Assembly (NCBI GenBank): GCA_003242675.1 | Contig: QGVE01000001.1 | Location: forward strand, 26,631 to 90,630 | From: Bacillota bacterium | Lineage (GTDB): Bacteria > Bacillota_E > Symbiobacteriia > Symbiobacteriales > Symbiobacteriaceae | Direction: 5' to 3' | DNA length: 64,000 nucleotides | Shown here: in pieces, positions 51,789 to 60,499 of the stretch | Numbering within the stretch: position 1 is the stretch's first letter | How the letters are laid out: each line of letters begins with the position of its first letter | Made by a program: the position numbers and the translations under genes | Notes under the pieces: model-generated | Seen by the model: only the letters and a program-made list of their open reading frames with translations | What the model was told of the DNA's origin: nothing | The model's database searches: none

Positions 51789-52136
51789 ATGGTCAACGTT
51801 TACGACCATGCCCACGCCCTGGCCCGCGCGCTGAAGGAAAGCCAGGAGTACAAGAACTTTCAGGCCGCCCGTGCGAAGATCAAGGGCAAGCCTTCCGCCG
51901 AGCAGATGATCGCGGACTTCCACAAGCGCCAGATGGAACTGCAGGCCGAGGTGCTCCAGGGAAAGGAGCTGACCCAGGAGCAGAAGGAAGGGCTGGAGCG
52001 GCTCTACAGCGTGCTGATCCAGGACCTGGACATCCGCGACTACCTGATGGCCGAACAGCGGCTGGGCACGCTGCTCAGCGATATCTACAAGATCATCGGC
52101 GAGGCGATCGACGTCGACCTGCCGTTCATGAAGTAA
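51789..52136 (+). CDS. YlbF/YmcA-family protein
   Basis: A 115-residue all-helical protein. VYDHAHALARALKESQEYKNF, ARAKIKGKPSAEQMIADFHKRQ and the C-terminal IYKIIGEAIDVDLPF match the YlbF/YmcA (RicF/RicA) family, which in Bacillus forms a complex affecting RNase Y, competence and sporulation. Paralogue identity (YlbF, YmcA or YheA) cannot be decided. ATG 51789 follows GGGAGGTGGCCCGAAG. A terminator comes right after the stop. Confidence 0.85.
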   Translation: MVNVYDHAHALARALKESQEYKNFQAARAKIKGKPSAEQMIADFHKRQMELQAEVLQGKELTQEQKEGLERLYSVLIQDLDIRDYLMAEQRLGTLLSDIYKIIGEAIDVDLPFMK

Positions 52137-52139
52137 GAG

Positions 52140-52172
52140 GCGGAGCCCGGCTCCCGCAGGGCCGGGCTCCGC
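52140..52172. terminator. Terminator after the YlbF-like gene
   Basis: GCGGAGCCCGGC and GCCGGGCTCCGC form a perfect 12-bp stem with a nine-base loop, followed by TCTGTGT. Confidence 0.8.
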
Positions 52173-52229
52173 TCTGTGTCTGCGCGCGGCGGCACCTCAC
52201 CGCCGCCCCGCCGTGTGCCCGCGATCACC

Positions 52230-52973
52230 TCAGCGGAGCGGCACGATCTGCCCGTCGCGCAGCACGGGCAGGACCGTCAGCGTGCCCAGCTGGGCGCAGT
52301 AGTCCAGGTCGTCCTGCATGCCCAGCCGCACCAGGTTCTGCCCGTGGGCGGAAAGGCGCATCAGGTCGACCAGCCGGCCTTCGAACTGGCGGAAGAGCTC
52401 CCGGGCCACGAGCCCGAGGTCGTTGGTCTCCACCGGCCAGCCCGAGCGGGCCATGAACTCGAGGATGGCCCCGGCGCAGGCGGTGTCCTCCAGCGAGAAC
52501 TGGTCGTGAGTGCCCGCGCAGCAGATGGCGACGTCCCTCCCCAGGCGGACCAGCTCCCGCCCGATCGCCGGGGCGTTGAGCAGGCTGGCGATGTAGACCC
52601 GGTCGGCCGCCGCCGCGCCCCGGATGGCGCGGGTGCCGTTGGTGGTGGTGAAGAGGATGGGCCGCCCTTTCACCCGCCCCTCGGTGTACTCCAGCGGCGA
52701 ATTGCCGCAGTGGAAGCCGGGAATGAGCACCGCGTGGCGCTCGCCGCCCAGCAGGAAGTCCCGGTCCGGGTTGTCGCGGGCCATCCGGAAGGCCTCCTCG
52801 GGGGTCAGGACAGGTACCACGGTGGCTGCGCCGTTGGCCAGGGCGGTGCAGATGGTGCTGGTCGCCCGCAGCACGTCGATAACCACAGCGATCCGCCCGG
52901 CCAGTTCCGCGCCAGGGGGGAGGTGGACCGCGGCGGGATAGACGTCGCCCCCAAGTTCCGGCCCTCCGCGCAA
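52230..52973 (-). CDS. comB: 2-Phosphosulfolactate phosphatase-like (ComB family)
   Basis: A 247-residue protein of the ComB family, first described in coenzyme M synthesis and common in Firmicutes, where sulfolactate is a spore component. Motifs: VVIDVLRATSTICTAL, LLGGERHAVLIPGFHCGNSP, ILFTTTNGTRAI, CCAGTHDQFSLEDTACAGA and HGQNLVRLG. The apparent start is TTG 52973 (or a close internal codon), because no ATG is present before the conserved DVYPAAVHLP. No ComA or ComC neighbour is seen. The Mg-dependent phosphatase activity is inferred from the family. Confidence 0.88.
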   Translation of the reverse strand: MRGGPELGGDVYPAAVHLPPGAELAGRIAVVIDVLRATSTICTALANGAATVVPVLTPEEAFRMARDNPDRDFLLGGERHAVLIPGFHCGNSPLEYTEGRVKGRPILFTTTNGTRAIRGAAAADRVYIASLLNAPAIGRELVRLGRDVAICCAGTHDQFSLEDTACAGAILEFMARSGWPVETNDLGLVARELFRQFEGRLVDLMRLSAHGQNLVRLGMQDDLDYCAQLGTLTVLPVLRDGQIVPLR

Positions 52974-53083
52974 ACAGTTAACGTAATTGATTTTACACCA
53001 GCGGCGGCTAGGCGGCGAGTTTTCCCGAGCCCGGTACTGTCCGGCCGCCCGCGGGCATAGCCTCTTGGGGGAGGTGTCTCGGG

Positions 53084-53506
53084 ATGCCCCGCTGGGCGCG
53101 GTTTCTCTCGTGCACGGTCACCGGGACGCTGCTCTCCTGCGGCGGCGTGCTCCTGGCCGCCGCGGCGGCGGAGCGGTCGCCCGGGTTCTGGCGGGCCTTT
53201 CAGGCCTTCGCCGTGACGCCGGCTTTCTGGGGGATGCTCCTGCTCTTCGGCGCGCTGTCCGCGGGGGTGGTGGCCGCCGGACGCGCGCTGGTGCACCTCT
53301 ACGGCTTGCCGGCCGAGACCGCCGGGGCCATTGGGGGCGCGGCCCTGGCGGCGTGCTACCTGGCGGCCCTGGTGTCAGGCCATCTGCAGGCCTGGGGAGG
53401 CTGGGAGGGGACGCTGCCCCGGCTCTGGCCCGCCGCGCTCTGGCTGGCGCTGCCCTTCGCGGCGTCCGGCGCCGCCGCCGGCTGGCTCTGGAACCGGCTC
53501 GGATAG
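53084..53506 (+). CDS. Small integral membrane protein, unknown
   Basis: A 140-residue protein with four predicted membrane helices (RFLSCTVTGTLLSCGGVLLA, FWGMLLLFGALSAGVVAAG, IGGAALAACYLAALVSG, ALWLALPFAASGAAAGWLW). I recognise no family. ATG 53084 has an excellent GGGGGAGGTG upstream. It precedes dinG by about 80 bases and is divergent from comB. Confidence 0.65.
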   Translation: MPRWARFLSCTVTGTLLSCGGVLLAAAAAERSPGFWRAFQAFAVTPAFWGMLLLFGALSAGVVAAGRALVHLYGLPAETAGAIGGAALAACYLAALVSGHLQAWGGWEGTLPRLWPAALWLALPFAASGAAAGWLWNRLG

Positions 53507-53588
53507 GCGGGCCGAAGCAGAGGAGATGTGCCGGGCGAACACGAAAAACTAGAGGACGGGGATGCGGAAGAAAGGGGGTACAGCCCGC

Positions 53589-56465
53589 ATGGGGCTGCGC
53601 TCCTTCGTCGCGATTGACGTGGAGACCACCGGAACCTCGCCCGAGCACGACCGCCTCATCGAAGTGGCGGCCGTCCGTTTTGAAGACGGTCGGGAGACCG
53701 CCTGCTATTCGCAGCTCATCGATCCGGAGTGTCCCGTGCCGCTGCGAATCCAGCACCTGACCGGCATCCACCCGGGGATGCTGGCCGGCAAGCCCCGGAT
53801 CGTGGAGGTCGTGCCGGTCCTGGCCGAGTTTTTCGGCGACCTGCCCCTGGTGGCGCACAACGCCCCCTTCGACGTGGCGTTTCTGCAGGCGTCCTTCGCC
53901 CGCGCCGGGCGGAGCCTGACCAACTGGAGCTTCGACACGGCCGAACTGGCCCGGATCGCCCTGCCGCTCGCCGGGAACCACCGGCTGGCCACCCTCGCCG
54001 AGCTCCTGCAGCTGCCCCTCGCGCACCACCACCGGGCCGAGGACGATGCCCGGGCGTGCGGCCGCCTGTTCCTCGCCCTGCTGGAGCGGGTGGAACAGAT
54101 GGAGATGGGGCTCCTGCAGTTCGCCCTGGCCGTGGGCGAGCCGGCCGGGTGGTCCCTCGCGCCGCTCTTCCGGGCGGAACTGGAGGCGCGGGCGGCCCGG
54201 GGGGAGAGCCCCCGGCCCATCACGGAGTGGATCCGGCCGTATCCCGGCTCCCTCCACCGGCCGGAGCAGGAGACCGAGCCGGGTGAGCCCGAGCCCATCG
54301 ACCCCGCCCTGGTGCGCTCGGTGCTCGGCGAGGGCGGGGTCCTCAGCGAGGCCCTCCCGCACTACGAGCACCGGCCGCAGCAGCTGGAGATGGCGGAGGC
54401 CGTCACCCGGGCGTTCAACGACGGCGCGCACCTGCTGATGGAGGCCGGCACCGGGACCGGCAAGTCCCTGGCCTACCTGGTGCCGGCCTTTGCGTGGGTC
54501 CGGTCAAGCGGGGAGAAGGTCGCCATCTCCACCCACACCATCACCCTGCAGGAGCAGCTCTGGGAGAAGGACATCCCGCTCCTGCAGTCGGCCCTCGCCG
54601 GCACGCGGCTGGAGGGCGTGCAGGCGGCCCTGGTCAAGGGCAGGAGCAACTACATCTGCCTGCGCAAGTGGGAGGAGGCGGCCGTGGGCGCCGACTTCCT
54701 CACCTCGCCCGAGGAGCGCCGCTTTCTCATCCGCCTGGCGGCCTGGCTGGCGGAGACGGAGACCGGCGACCGATCGGAACTGAACCTGACGGGCGAGGAG
54801 GAGCGCTACTGGCGCACCGTCCAGTCGGAGGCCGAAACCTGCCTGGGCCCCAAGTGCAAGTGGTTCCGGAACCACTGCTTCGCCTTCCGGGCACGCCGCC
54901 GGGCGAAGGACGCTCAGGTGCTCGTCGTCAACCATGCGCTGCTGCTGACCGACCTGGCCACCGGCAACCAGATCCTGCCGCCGTTTCGGCATCTGGTCAT
55001 CGACGAGGCGCACCACCTGGAGGCGGTGGCGACGCAGAACCTGGGGGTCACCCTGGAGAGCTGGGAGATCGCCAGCACTCTCCAGTTCCTCTACCGGGCT
55101 CCGGGCCAGGGCCTCCTGCCGCAGCTCCGGAGGCGGCTGCCCAGGGGCGAGGTGATCCCCGCCCGACCGCCCGTGGGGCTGCCCAGCGAGGACCTCATCG
55201 ACAAGCTGGTGGGCCTCGTCCAGCACTGCTGGACCGCGGCCGACGAGCTCTTCCGGCTCTGCGCCGAACTGGTGGAGGCGCGCGGCGGGGCCGACGAGGA
55301 GGGGGGCACCCGGGCGCTGCGGCTCACCGAGGCCGTCCGCTCGGGGCCGCTCTGGGAAGCGCTGGATCAGGCCCGCGCCAACGCGGTGCACCGGCTGCGC
55401 ACCCTCGCCGCCGGGCTGGCGGCCCTGGCCGAGGCGCTGGAGATGCGCGATCCGCCCCTGCCCGACGCCGAATCGCTGTTGGTTGACATCCACAAGCAGA
55501 ATGGTATTCTTATTCAAAGCACCAAAGCAATCGACCGTGTGCTTCTGGAGCCCGCCGACGGCGAGGTGACCTGGATCGAGTCCGCCCCGCGGGGCGACCG
55601 CACGCGCGTCGCCCTCCGATCCGCGCCCATCAACGTCGGCGACGTGCTCCGGGCCGAGCTGTTCGGCCGGATGCGCTCCGTCGTCCTGACCTCGGCGACC
55701 CTGGCCGTGGGCGGCAGCTTCAGTCACCTGAAAGCGCGCCTGGGCCTGACCAACCTGCCGCCGGACCGGCTCCGGGAAGGCATCCTTTCCTCGCCCTTCG
55801 CCTACCGGGAACAGGCCCTCCTCCTGGTGCCGGAAGACCTGCCCAACCCGAATGAGGCAGACTTCGCCCAGGCGGCGGTGGACTTCCTCAGGCGGTTTCT
55901 GGTCCGGGCCGGCGGCCGCACCCTGGTGCTCTTCACAAGCCACCGCCAGCTGCGCCAGGTGTATCAGGCCCTGAAGGACGACCTGGAGGCCGAGGGGCTG
56001 CTGCTCCTGGGACAGGGGCTGGATGGATCCCGGAGCAGGCTGGTGGCGGAGTTCAAGGCCGGGGAGCGCACCGTGCTCTTCGGCTCCGCCTCCTTCTGGG
56101 AGGGCGTCGACATCCCCGGGGCAGAGCTTTCCGCCGTCGTCATGGTGCGGCTGCCCTTCAGCCCGCCCGACGACCCGGTGATGGAGGCCCGCATCGAGGA
56201 CCTGGAGCGGCGCGGCCTTTCGAGTTTCGTGCACCTCAGCCTGCCGCAGGCGGTGATCCGGTTCAAGCAGGGGTTCGGCCGGCTGATCCGGACCCGCAGC
56301 GACCGCGGCGTGGTCATCGTGTTGGACAACCGGCTCTCGCCCCGGGTCAGCCGCTACGGGCTGCAGTTCCTGCGGTCGCTGCCGGGCCCCGCGGTGTTCC
56401 GGGGCAGCACCGACGAGGTCATCCGGCGCGCCCTGGAGTGGCTCGATCTGGGCGACGAGCCGTAG
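53589..56465 (+). CDS. dinG: DinG-family ATP-dependent helicase with N-terminal DEDDh exonuclease
   Basis: A 958-residue Firmicute-type DinG. Residues 1-170 are a DnaQ-like 3'-5' exonuclease (FVAIDVETTG, HNAPFDVAF, HHHRAEDDARA). An XPD-like superfamily 2 helicase follows: Walker A EAGTGTGKS near 290, an iron-sulfur-type cysteine set (SNYICLRKW and CLGPKCKWFRNHC), DEAH box VIDEAHHLE near 470, TSATL, FGSASFWEGVDIPG and QGFGRLIRT. Bacillus DinG lacks the cysteines, so this protein may keep 5'-3' helicase activity on G-quadruplex or R-loop DNA. ATG 53589 gives the usual short N terminus; ATG 53562 with AGAGGACGGGG is an alternative. A promoter-like TTGACA-N16-TATTCT occurs inside at 55483-55510. 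Confidence 0.92.
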   Translation: MGLRSFVAIDVETTGTSPEHDRLIEVAAVRFEDGRETACYSQLIDPECPVPLRIQHLTGIHPGMLAGKPRIVEVVPVLAEFFGDLPLVAHNAPFDVAFLQASFARAGRSLTNWSFDTAELARIALPLAGNHRLATLAELLQLPLAHHHRAEDDARACGRLFLALLERVEQMEMGLLQFALAVGEPAGWSLAPLFRAELEARAARGESPRPITEWIRPYPGSLHRPEQETEPGEPEPIDPALVRSVLGEGGVLSEALPHYEHRPQQLEMAEAVTRAFNDGAHLLMEAGTGTGKSLAYLVPAFAWVRSSGEKVAISTHTITLQEQLWEKDIPLLQSALAGTRLEGVQAALVKGRSNYICLRKWEEAAVGADFLTSPEERRFLIRLAAWLAETETGDRSELNLTGEEERYWRTVQSEAETCLGPKCKWFRNHCFAFRARRRAKDAQVLVVNHALLLTDLATGNQILPPFRHLVIDEAHHLEAVATQNLGVTLESWEIASTLQFLYRAPGQGLLPQLRRRLPRGEVIPARPPVGLPSEDLIDKLVGLVQHCWTAADELFRLCAELVEARGGADEEGGTRALRLTEAVRSGPLWEALDQARANAVHRLRTLAAGLAALAEALEMRDPPLPDAESLLVDIHKQNGILIQSTKAIDRVLLEPADGEVTWIESAPRGDRTRVALRSAPINVGDVLRAELFGRMRSVVLTSATLAVGGSFSHLKARLGLTNLPPDRLREGILSSPFAYREQALLLVPEDLPNPNEADFAQAAVDFLRRFLVRAGGRTLVLFTSHRQLRQVYQALKDDLEAEGLLLLGQGLDGSRSRLVAEFKAGERTVLFGSASFWEGVDIPGAELSAVVMVRLPFSPPDDPVMEARIEDLERRGLSSFVHLSLPQAVIRFKQGFGRLIRTRSDRGVVIVLDNRLSPRVSRYGLQFLRSLPGPAVFRGSTDEVIRRALEWLDLGDEP

Positions 56466-56517
56466 ACGCGGCCGGAAAGACTACAGAAGTACACCGTCAG
56501 GCGGAAGGAGTGTACGG

Positions 56518-57297
56518 ATGGCGCTGGTGCTCCTGACCAACGACGACGGGATATTCGCTCCCGGCATCCAAGCGCTGCGCGCCCGCATGGAGCAGATTCC
56601 CGGCCTGGAGGTCTGGGCGGTGGCGCCCGACCGGGAGCGGTCGGCCAGCGGGCACGCGATCACCATGTACCGCCCGCTCTTCCCCATGCGGGTCGACATC
56701 CCGGGCGCCAAAGCGCCGTGCTTCTCCGTCACGGGGACGCCAGCCGACTCGGCCAAGCTGGCGATCGAGGCGCTCCTGCCCCGCCGGCCGGACCTGGTCA
56801 TCTCCGGCATCAACCGGGGGGCCAACCTCGGCACCGACATCTTCTACTCCGGCACCGTGGCCGCCGCGCTGGAGGGGCCGATCCTGGGCATCCCCGCGAT
56901 CGCCGTGTCGCTGGACACGCCGAACTCGGCGGCGGCGACGGACTATGCGACGGCCGCTGACTTCACCGCGCAGCTGGCCCTGAGGGTACTGGAGGAAGGG
57001 CTTCCGGAGGGCACCTTGCTGAACGTGAACGTCCCCGCGCTGCCCCGCAGCGCGATCAAGGGCGTGCGGGTGACCAAGGTGGGGCGGAGGGTGTACCGGG
57101 ACCAGTGGGTGCGGCGCGTGCACCCGCGCGGCCAGGAGTACTACTGGCTGGCCGGCGAACTGGCCGAGGTCAGCAACGACCGCGAGTCCGACGTAGCGGC
57201 GGTGGAGGCCGGGTACATTTCGGTGACGCCGGTGCACCTCGACCTCACCCGCTACGACCAGATCGAGCGGCTTCGCCAGTGGAACATGTCCCTCTGA
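56518..57297 (+). CDS. surE: 5'/3'-nucleotidase SurE
   Basis: Stationary-phase survival nucleotidase and exopolyphosphatase. The 259-residue protein starts with the metal-binding LVLLTNDDGIFAPGI, has APDRERSASGHAIT, and the family motif VISGINRGANLGTDIFYSGTV. The ATG follows AAGGAGTGTACGG. The C-terminal part (TKVGRRVYRDQWVRRVHPRG) is typical. It lies between dinG and the phospholipid genes. Confidence 0.96.
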   Translation: MALVLLTNDDGIFAPGIQALRARMEQIPGLEVWAVAPDRERSASGHAITMYRPLFPMRVDIPGAKAPCFSVTGTPADSAKLAIEALLPRRPDLVISGINRGANLGTDIFYSGTVAAALEGPILGIPAIAVSLDTPNSAAATDYATAADFTAQLALRVLEEGLPEGTLLNVNVPALPRSAIKGVRVTKVGRRVYRDQWVRRVHPRGQEYYWLAGELAEVSNDRESDVAAVEAGYISVTPVHLDLTRYDQIERLRQWNMSL

Positions 57298-57354
57298 GGC
57301 AGAGTACCGCCGATACGCAGTTGTCGTATATTCTTAATGAGAGTAGTGTCTGGT

Positions 57355-57993
57355 ATGAGACGACCGATCATCGCCCGTGAAGGATGGCCTTTCATCGGCG
57401 TGCTGGCGGCGCTCGCCCTGCTCGCGCTCCTCGTCCACCGGGGCGCGGCCGCCGTCCTCGCCGCGCTGGCCCTGTTTGTCATGTGGTTCTTCCGCGACCC
57501 CGAGCGGCCGGTTCCACAGGGGGAGCGGCTTGTCGTCTCGCCCGCCGACGGGCGCGTGATGTTCGTGCGCACGGTGGAGGAGCCCCGGTTCATGGGCGGG
57601 CGTGCGATCCTGGTGTCGGTCTTCCTATCCATCTTTGACGTGCACATCAACCGCGCCCCCGTCGCCGGCGAGGTGGCCTTTCGGGAGTACGTGCCCGGGA
57701 AGTTCCTGGCGGCGTGGGATCACGCGGTGGGCGAGGTGAACGAACGCTCCTACCTGGGCCTGGTGACGGAAGCCGGCCAGCGGGTGCTGGTGAGCCAGGT
57801 GGCCGGGCTGCTGGCCCGCCGGATCGTCACCTGGCCCTCGGTGGGCGACCGGCTGGAGCGGGGCGAGCGCATCGGGCTGATCCGCTTCGGATCCTGCACG
57901 CAGCTCTGGCTTCCGCCGGGGAGCGAGATCCTCGTGAAGCCCGGCGACCGGGTCCTCGGCGGCCAAACGGTGATAGGGAGGCTTCCGCAGTGA
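57355..57993 (+). CDS. psd: Phosphatidylserine decarboxylase, short (archaeal-type) form
   Basis: Converts phosphatidylserine to phosphatidylethanolamine with a pyruvoyl group made by self-cleavage. The 212-residue protein has an N-terminal hydrophobic segment, VVSPADGRVMFV, SIFDVHINRAPV and the cleavage region IRFGSCTQLWLP, where Ser becomes the pyruvoyl residue. The short length is that of the Psd-A/archaeal group. ATG 57355 is chosen because it opens close to the hydrophobic helix; ATG 57337 is also possible and neither has a strong ribosome site. A weak TTGTCG-N17-TAGTGT promoter-like pair lies at 57321-57349. pssA overlaps the stop by four bases. Confidence 0.92.
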   Translation: MRRPIIAREGWPFIGVLAALALLALLVHRGAAAVLAALALFVMWFFRDPERPVPQGERLVVSPADGRVMFVRTVEEPRFMGGRAILVSVFLSIFDVHINRAPVAGEVAFREYVPGKFLAAWDHAVGEVNERSYLGLVTEAGQRVLVSQVAGLLARRIVTWPSVGDRLERGERIGLIRFGSCTQLWLPPGSEILVKPGDRVLGGQTVIGRLPQ

Positions 57994-58808
57994 GCGAACG
58001 GACGGAACCGTACTGGCATCCTGCCCGGGGGCGCGCCCGCGGCGGGCGGCGCAGGAGGTGGATCCGGGATCGGGGACAGAAGGGGCTCTCCAGCCTGCCC
58101 CACCTGTTCACCCTGGCCAACCTCTCCTGCGGCGTCGGGAGCCTCCTCCTGACCATGGACGGCCAGTGGCGCTCGGCGTCGCTGATGATTGTCGGGTCGC
58201 TGGTCGCCGACGGGCTGGACGGCCGGATTGCCCGCCTGATGAAGACCGACGGCGCCTTCGGCCGGGAACTGGACTCGCTGGCCGACATCGTGGCCTTCGG
58301 CGTCGCCCCCGCTGTGCTGCTCTACCAGATGAGCCTGCGCGAGCTGGGCTTCCTCGGCCTGGCTGTGACCCTGTTCTTCCCGCTGTGCGGCGCGCTCCGG
58401 CTCGCGCGGTTCAACATCCGCAAGACCGACGGCTACTTCCTCGGGGTGCCGATCACGGCGGCCGGCACTCTGCTGGCGACCATGGCCTTCTACTTCCTGC
58501 AGGAGACGACCGCCCCGCCGCCGCCCCACGTCATCCCTGCCGTCATGGTCGTCCTGGGCTATCTGATGACCTCGACCATCCCGTATCCGGACTTCAAGCA
58601 GCGCTCCAGGGGCAAGGGCATCCACGTGTGGCCGGTGGTCGGACCGGTGCTGGCCCTGACCGCGCTGCTGTACAGCGCCGGCTGGAACCCGTGGGCGGTG
58701 ATTCTGATGCCGCTCACGGCCTACGTGGTGCTCGGCCCGTGGCTGGTGCTCCTCCGCAAGTGGGACGAGAAGGTGCAGCCGTGGCTCGCCGAGGTCACCC
58801 GGCGCTGA
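57990..58808 (+). CDS. pssA: CDP-diacylglycerol-serine O-phosphatidyltransferase
   Basis: Makes phosphatidylserine, the substrate of the Psd encoded just upstream. The 272-residue membrane enzyme has the CDP-alcohol phosphotransferase signature DGLDGRIAR followed at the proper distance by GRELDSLAD (the DGxxAR...GxxxDxxxD metal site), and about seven helices. A basic N-terminal stretch (GRARGGRRRRWIRDRG) precedes the first helix. GTG 57990 overlaps the psd stop and follows GGGAGG, so the pair is translationally coupled. Confidence 0.95.
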   Translation: MSERTEPYWHPARGRARGGRRRRWIRDRGQKGLSSLPHLFTLANLSCGVGSLLLTMDGQWRSASLMIVGSLVADGLDGRIARLMKTDGAFGRELDSLADIVAFGVAPAVLLYQMSLRELGFLGLAVTLFFPLCGALRLARFNIRKTDGYFLGVPITAAGTLLATMAFYFLQETTAPPPPHVIPAVMVVLGYLMTSTIPYPDFKQRSRGKGIHVWPVVGPVLALTALLYSAGWNPWAVILMPLTAYVVLGPWLVLLRKWDEKVQPWLAEVTRR

Positions 58809-58818
58809 TGCCCCTGTG

Positions 58819-58845
58819 AGGCCCCGCCAGGCGGCGGGGCCTTTG
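58819..58845 (+). terminator. Terminator after pssA
   Basis: AGGCCCCGCC and GGCGGGGCCT form a 10-bp perfect stem with an AGGC loop, followed by TTTGC. Confidence 0.85.
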
Positions 58846-58904
58846 CATGTCCCTTCGACCCCCACCATATAATGGGTCAAGCCCTCCGAGGGGAGTGAGG
58901 AGAC

Positions 58905-59297
58905 ATGCGCCGGGCAGACGGTGGAGAGGCCCCGGTCGACTGGGGGGCCCTGGCTTCCGGCGTGCTGTGGGGGCTGCTGCTCATGGCGGTCAGCTCCCTG
59001 GCGCTGGGCCTGCTCGACTTCCGGTTTCCCCCCAATCCCCGGGAGGAGGCGGCACGGGCCCTGATCGTGCAGGGCGTGGCCGCCCTCCTGGCCGGAGGCC
59101 GGGCGGCCTGGCGGAGCGGGCGGGGACGGATGGTGCACGGGCTGGCGGCCGGAGTGGGCCTCATGGCGGCCGTGACCGTCATCATCGGCATCTTCCGGGA
59201 CCTCCCCGGCGCCGTTGGGCTGGTGCGGGCGCTGCTGCTGGGCGCCGGCGCCGGTGCCCTGGCCGGGGCCGCCGCAGCGGGCTTCAGCCGCCGGTGA
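58905..59297 (+). CDS. TIGR04086-like membrane protein (YrzE-type)
   Basis: A 130-residue protein with four membrane helices (ALASGVLWGLLLMAVSSLAL, a second with VQGVAALLAGGRAAWRSG, MVHGLAAGVGLMAAVTVIIG and LVRALLLGAGAGALAGAAAAG). The size and the pattern of a glycine-rich first helix starting shortly after a polar N terminus resemble the TIGR04086 family found in spore formers. The function is unknown. The ATG is preceded by GAGGGGAGTGAGGAG. Confidence 0.6.
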   Translation: MRRADGGEAPVDWGALASGVLWGLLLMAVSSLALGLLDFRFPPNPREEAARALIVQGVAALLAGGRAAWRSGRGRMVHGLAAGVGLMAAVTVIIGIFRDLPGAVGLVRALLLGAGAGALAGAAAAGFSRR

Positions 59298-59393
59298 CGG
59301 CTGCGCCGGGGCTGCGCGCGGCCATCCGGGTTTACAAAACGCGCCTCCGGGGCAGACTCTCCAGCAGAGAGAAGCTGGAAGGGAGGTGCCCCC

Positions 59394-60392
59394 GTGAGGC
59401 GCTTCACATGGCTCGCCGCGCTGGCACTTCTGGCTGTGGTCCCGGCCACCGCCGTGGCCGGCCGCTCCGCCGGTTCCAGTCCGCTGGCGGAGGTGGTCAG
59501 CGTCCGGGCGCTCCGGCTGGGCGACACCGGCCCGGCGGTGGCCGAGCTGCAGGAGCTCCTGCGGGCGAACGGTTTCGATCCCGGTCCCGTGGATGGCATC
59601 TTCGGTCCCCGCACGGAAGCCGCCGTGGTGGCCGCACAGCGCCACTACGGGCTCACCGTGGACGGCCTGGCCGGCCGCATGACGGTGAGCAGCCTGCAGG
59701 CCCTGCGGCAGGCCGCCCGACCCGCCGCCGCCGTGCAGCGGGAGCCGGGCGCGCCGCGGGAGGGGGGACTGGTGGTGTACGGCGCTGCGGCGGCCGCGGC
59801 GCCGGCAAAGGCGGCAGAGACGGCAGAGGCGGTCGCTCTCACGTTCCACCACCTGCCGCCCGCTGGTGAGCTGGAGGCCCTGCTCGCGCACCTCAGGGCG
59901 CATGACGCCCGGGCGACGTTCTTCGTGACCGGCCGCGAGGCCGAGCGCCGGCCGGCGGACCTGCAGCGCATCCGCGCCGCCGGACATGCCATCGGCGCCC
60001 TGGGTTACCGGGAGGTGGACCTGCGGGGCCTGACGCCCGCCGCCGTTCGCATCCACCTGCGCCGGGCCAGCCAGGCCATCGCGCGCGCCGTGGGCGAGCC
60101 GCCGGAGTTCCTGCGTCCGCCCCTCGGCCGCTTCGACCGGCAGCTGACCCGTCTGGCGGAGGAGGAGGGGCTGAAACTGGTCCTGTGGTCGAACGCCGTT
60201 GCGCCGCCCGGCGCGGACAGCCCCAGTCACCTGGCTGCCCAGGTCCTGCGCGCCTTGCGCCCCGGAGCGGTGCTCATGATCCCGCTGGAAGCGCCGGAAG
60301 GCACCGAGGCGGCGCGGCTTGTGCTGGAGGGGCTGGCCGAGGCCGGGTATCGGGCGGTGGCGCTGTCGGCGGAGCTCGTCGACGCCAATTGA
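59394..60392 (+). CDS. Secreted PG-binding plus NodB-like deacetylase-fold protein lacking catalytic metal ligands
   Basis: A 332-residue protein with a signal peptide (WLAALALLAVVPATAVAG), a PG_binding_1 domain at about 36-105 (LRLGDTGPAVAELQELLRAN and DGIFGPRTEAAVVAAQRHYG), an Ala-rich linker, and a polysaccharide-deacetylase fold from about 145. In active NodB domains the first motif is TFDDGP; here it reads LTFHHLPP, with His152 and His153 in place of the aspartates. The second motif (HxxxH) is GHAIGALGYRE with no second histidine. ATFFVTG and LRPPLGRFD are kept. It is probably a non-catalytic wall-binding protein. GTG 59394 follows GGAAGGGAGGTG. Confidence 0.82.
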   Translation: MRRFTWLAALALLAVVPATAVAGRSAGSSPLAEVVSVRALRLGDTGPAVAELQELLRANGFDPGPVDGIFGPRTEAAVVAAQRHYGLTVDGLAGRMTVSSLQALRQAARPAAAVQREPGAPREGGLVVYGAAAAAAPAKAAETAEAVALTFHHLPPAGELEALLAHLRAHDARATFFVTGREAERRPADLQRIRAAGHAIGALGYREVDLRGLTPAAVRIHLRRASQAIARAVGEPPEFLRPPLGRFDRQLTRLAEEEGLKLVLWSNAVAPPGADSPSHLAAQVLRALRPGAVLMIPLEAPEGTEAARLVLEGLAEAGYRAVALSAELVDAN

Positions 60393-60499
60393 CAAGATGC
60401 GCCATCCATGTCGACCGATTTCTGGAATGACTGGCAGGAATGGGGGCGCCGCGGATCCAATATAGGGGGCAGCAGGCTCATTTCCGGGAGGAAACGGCA

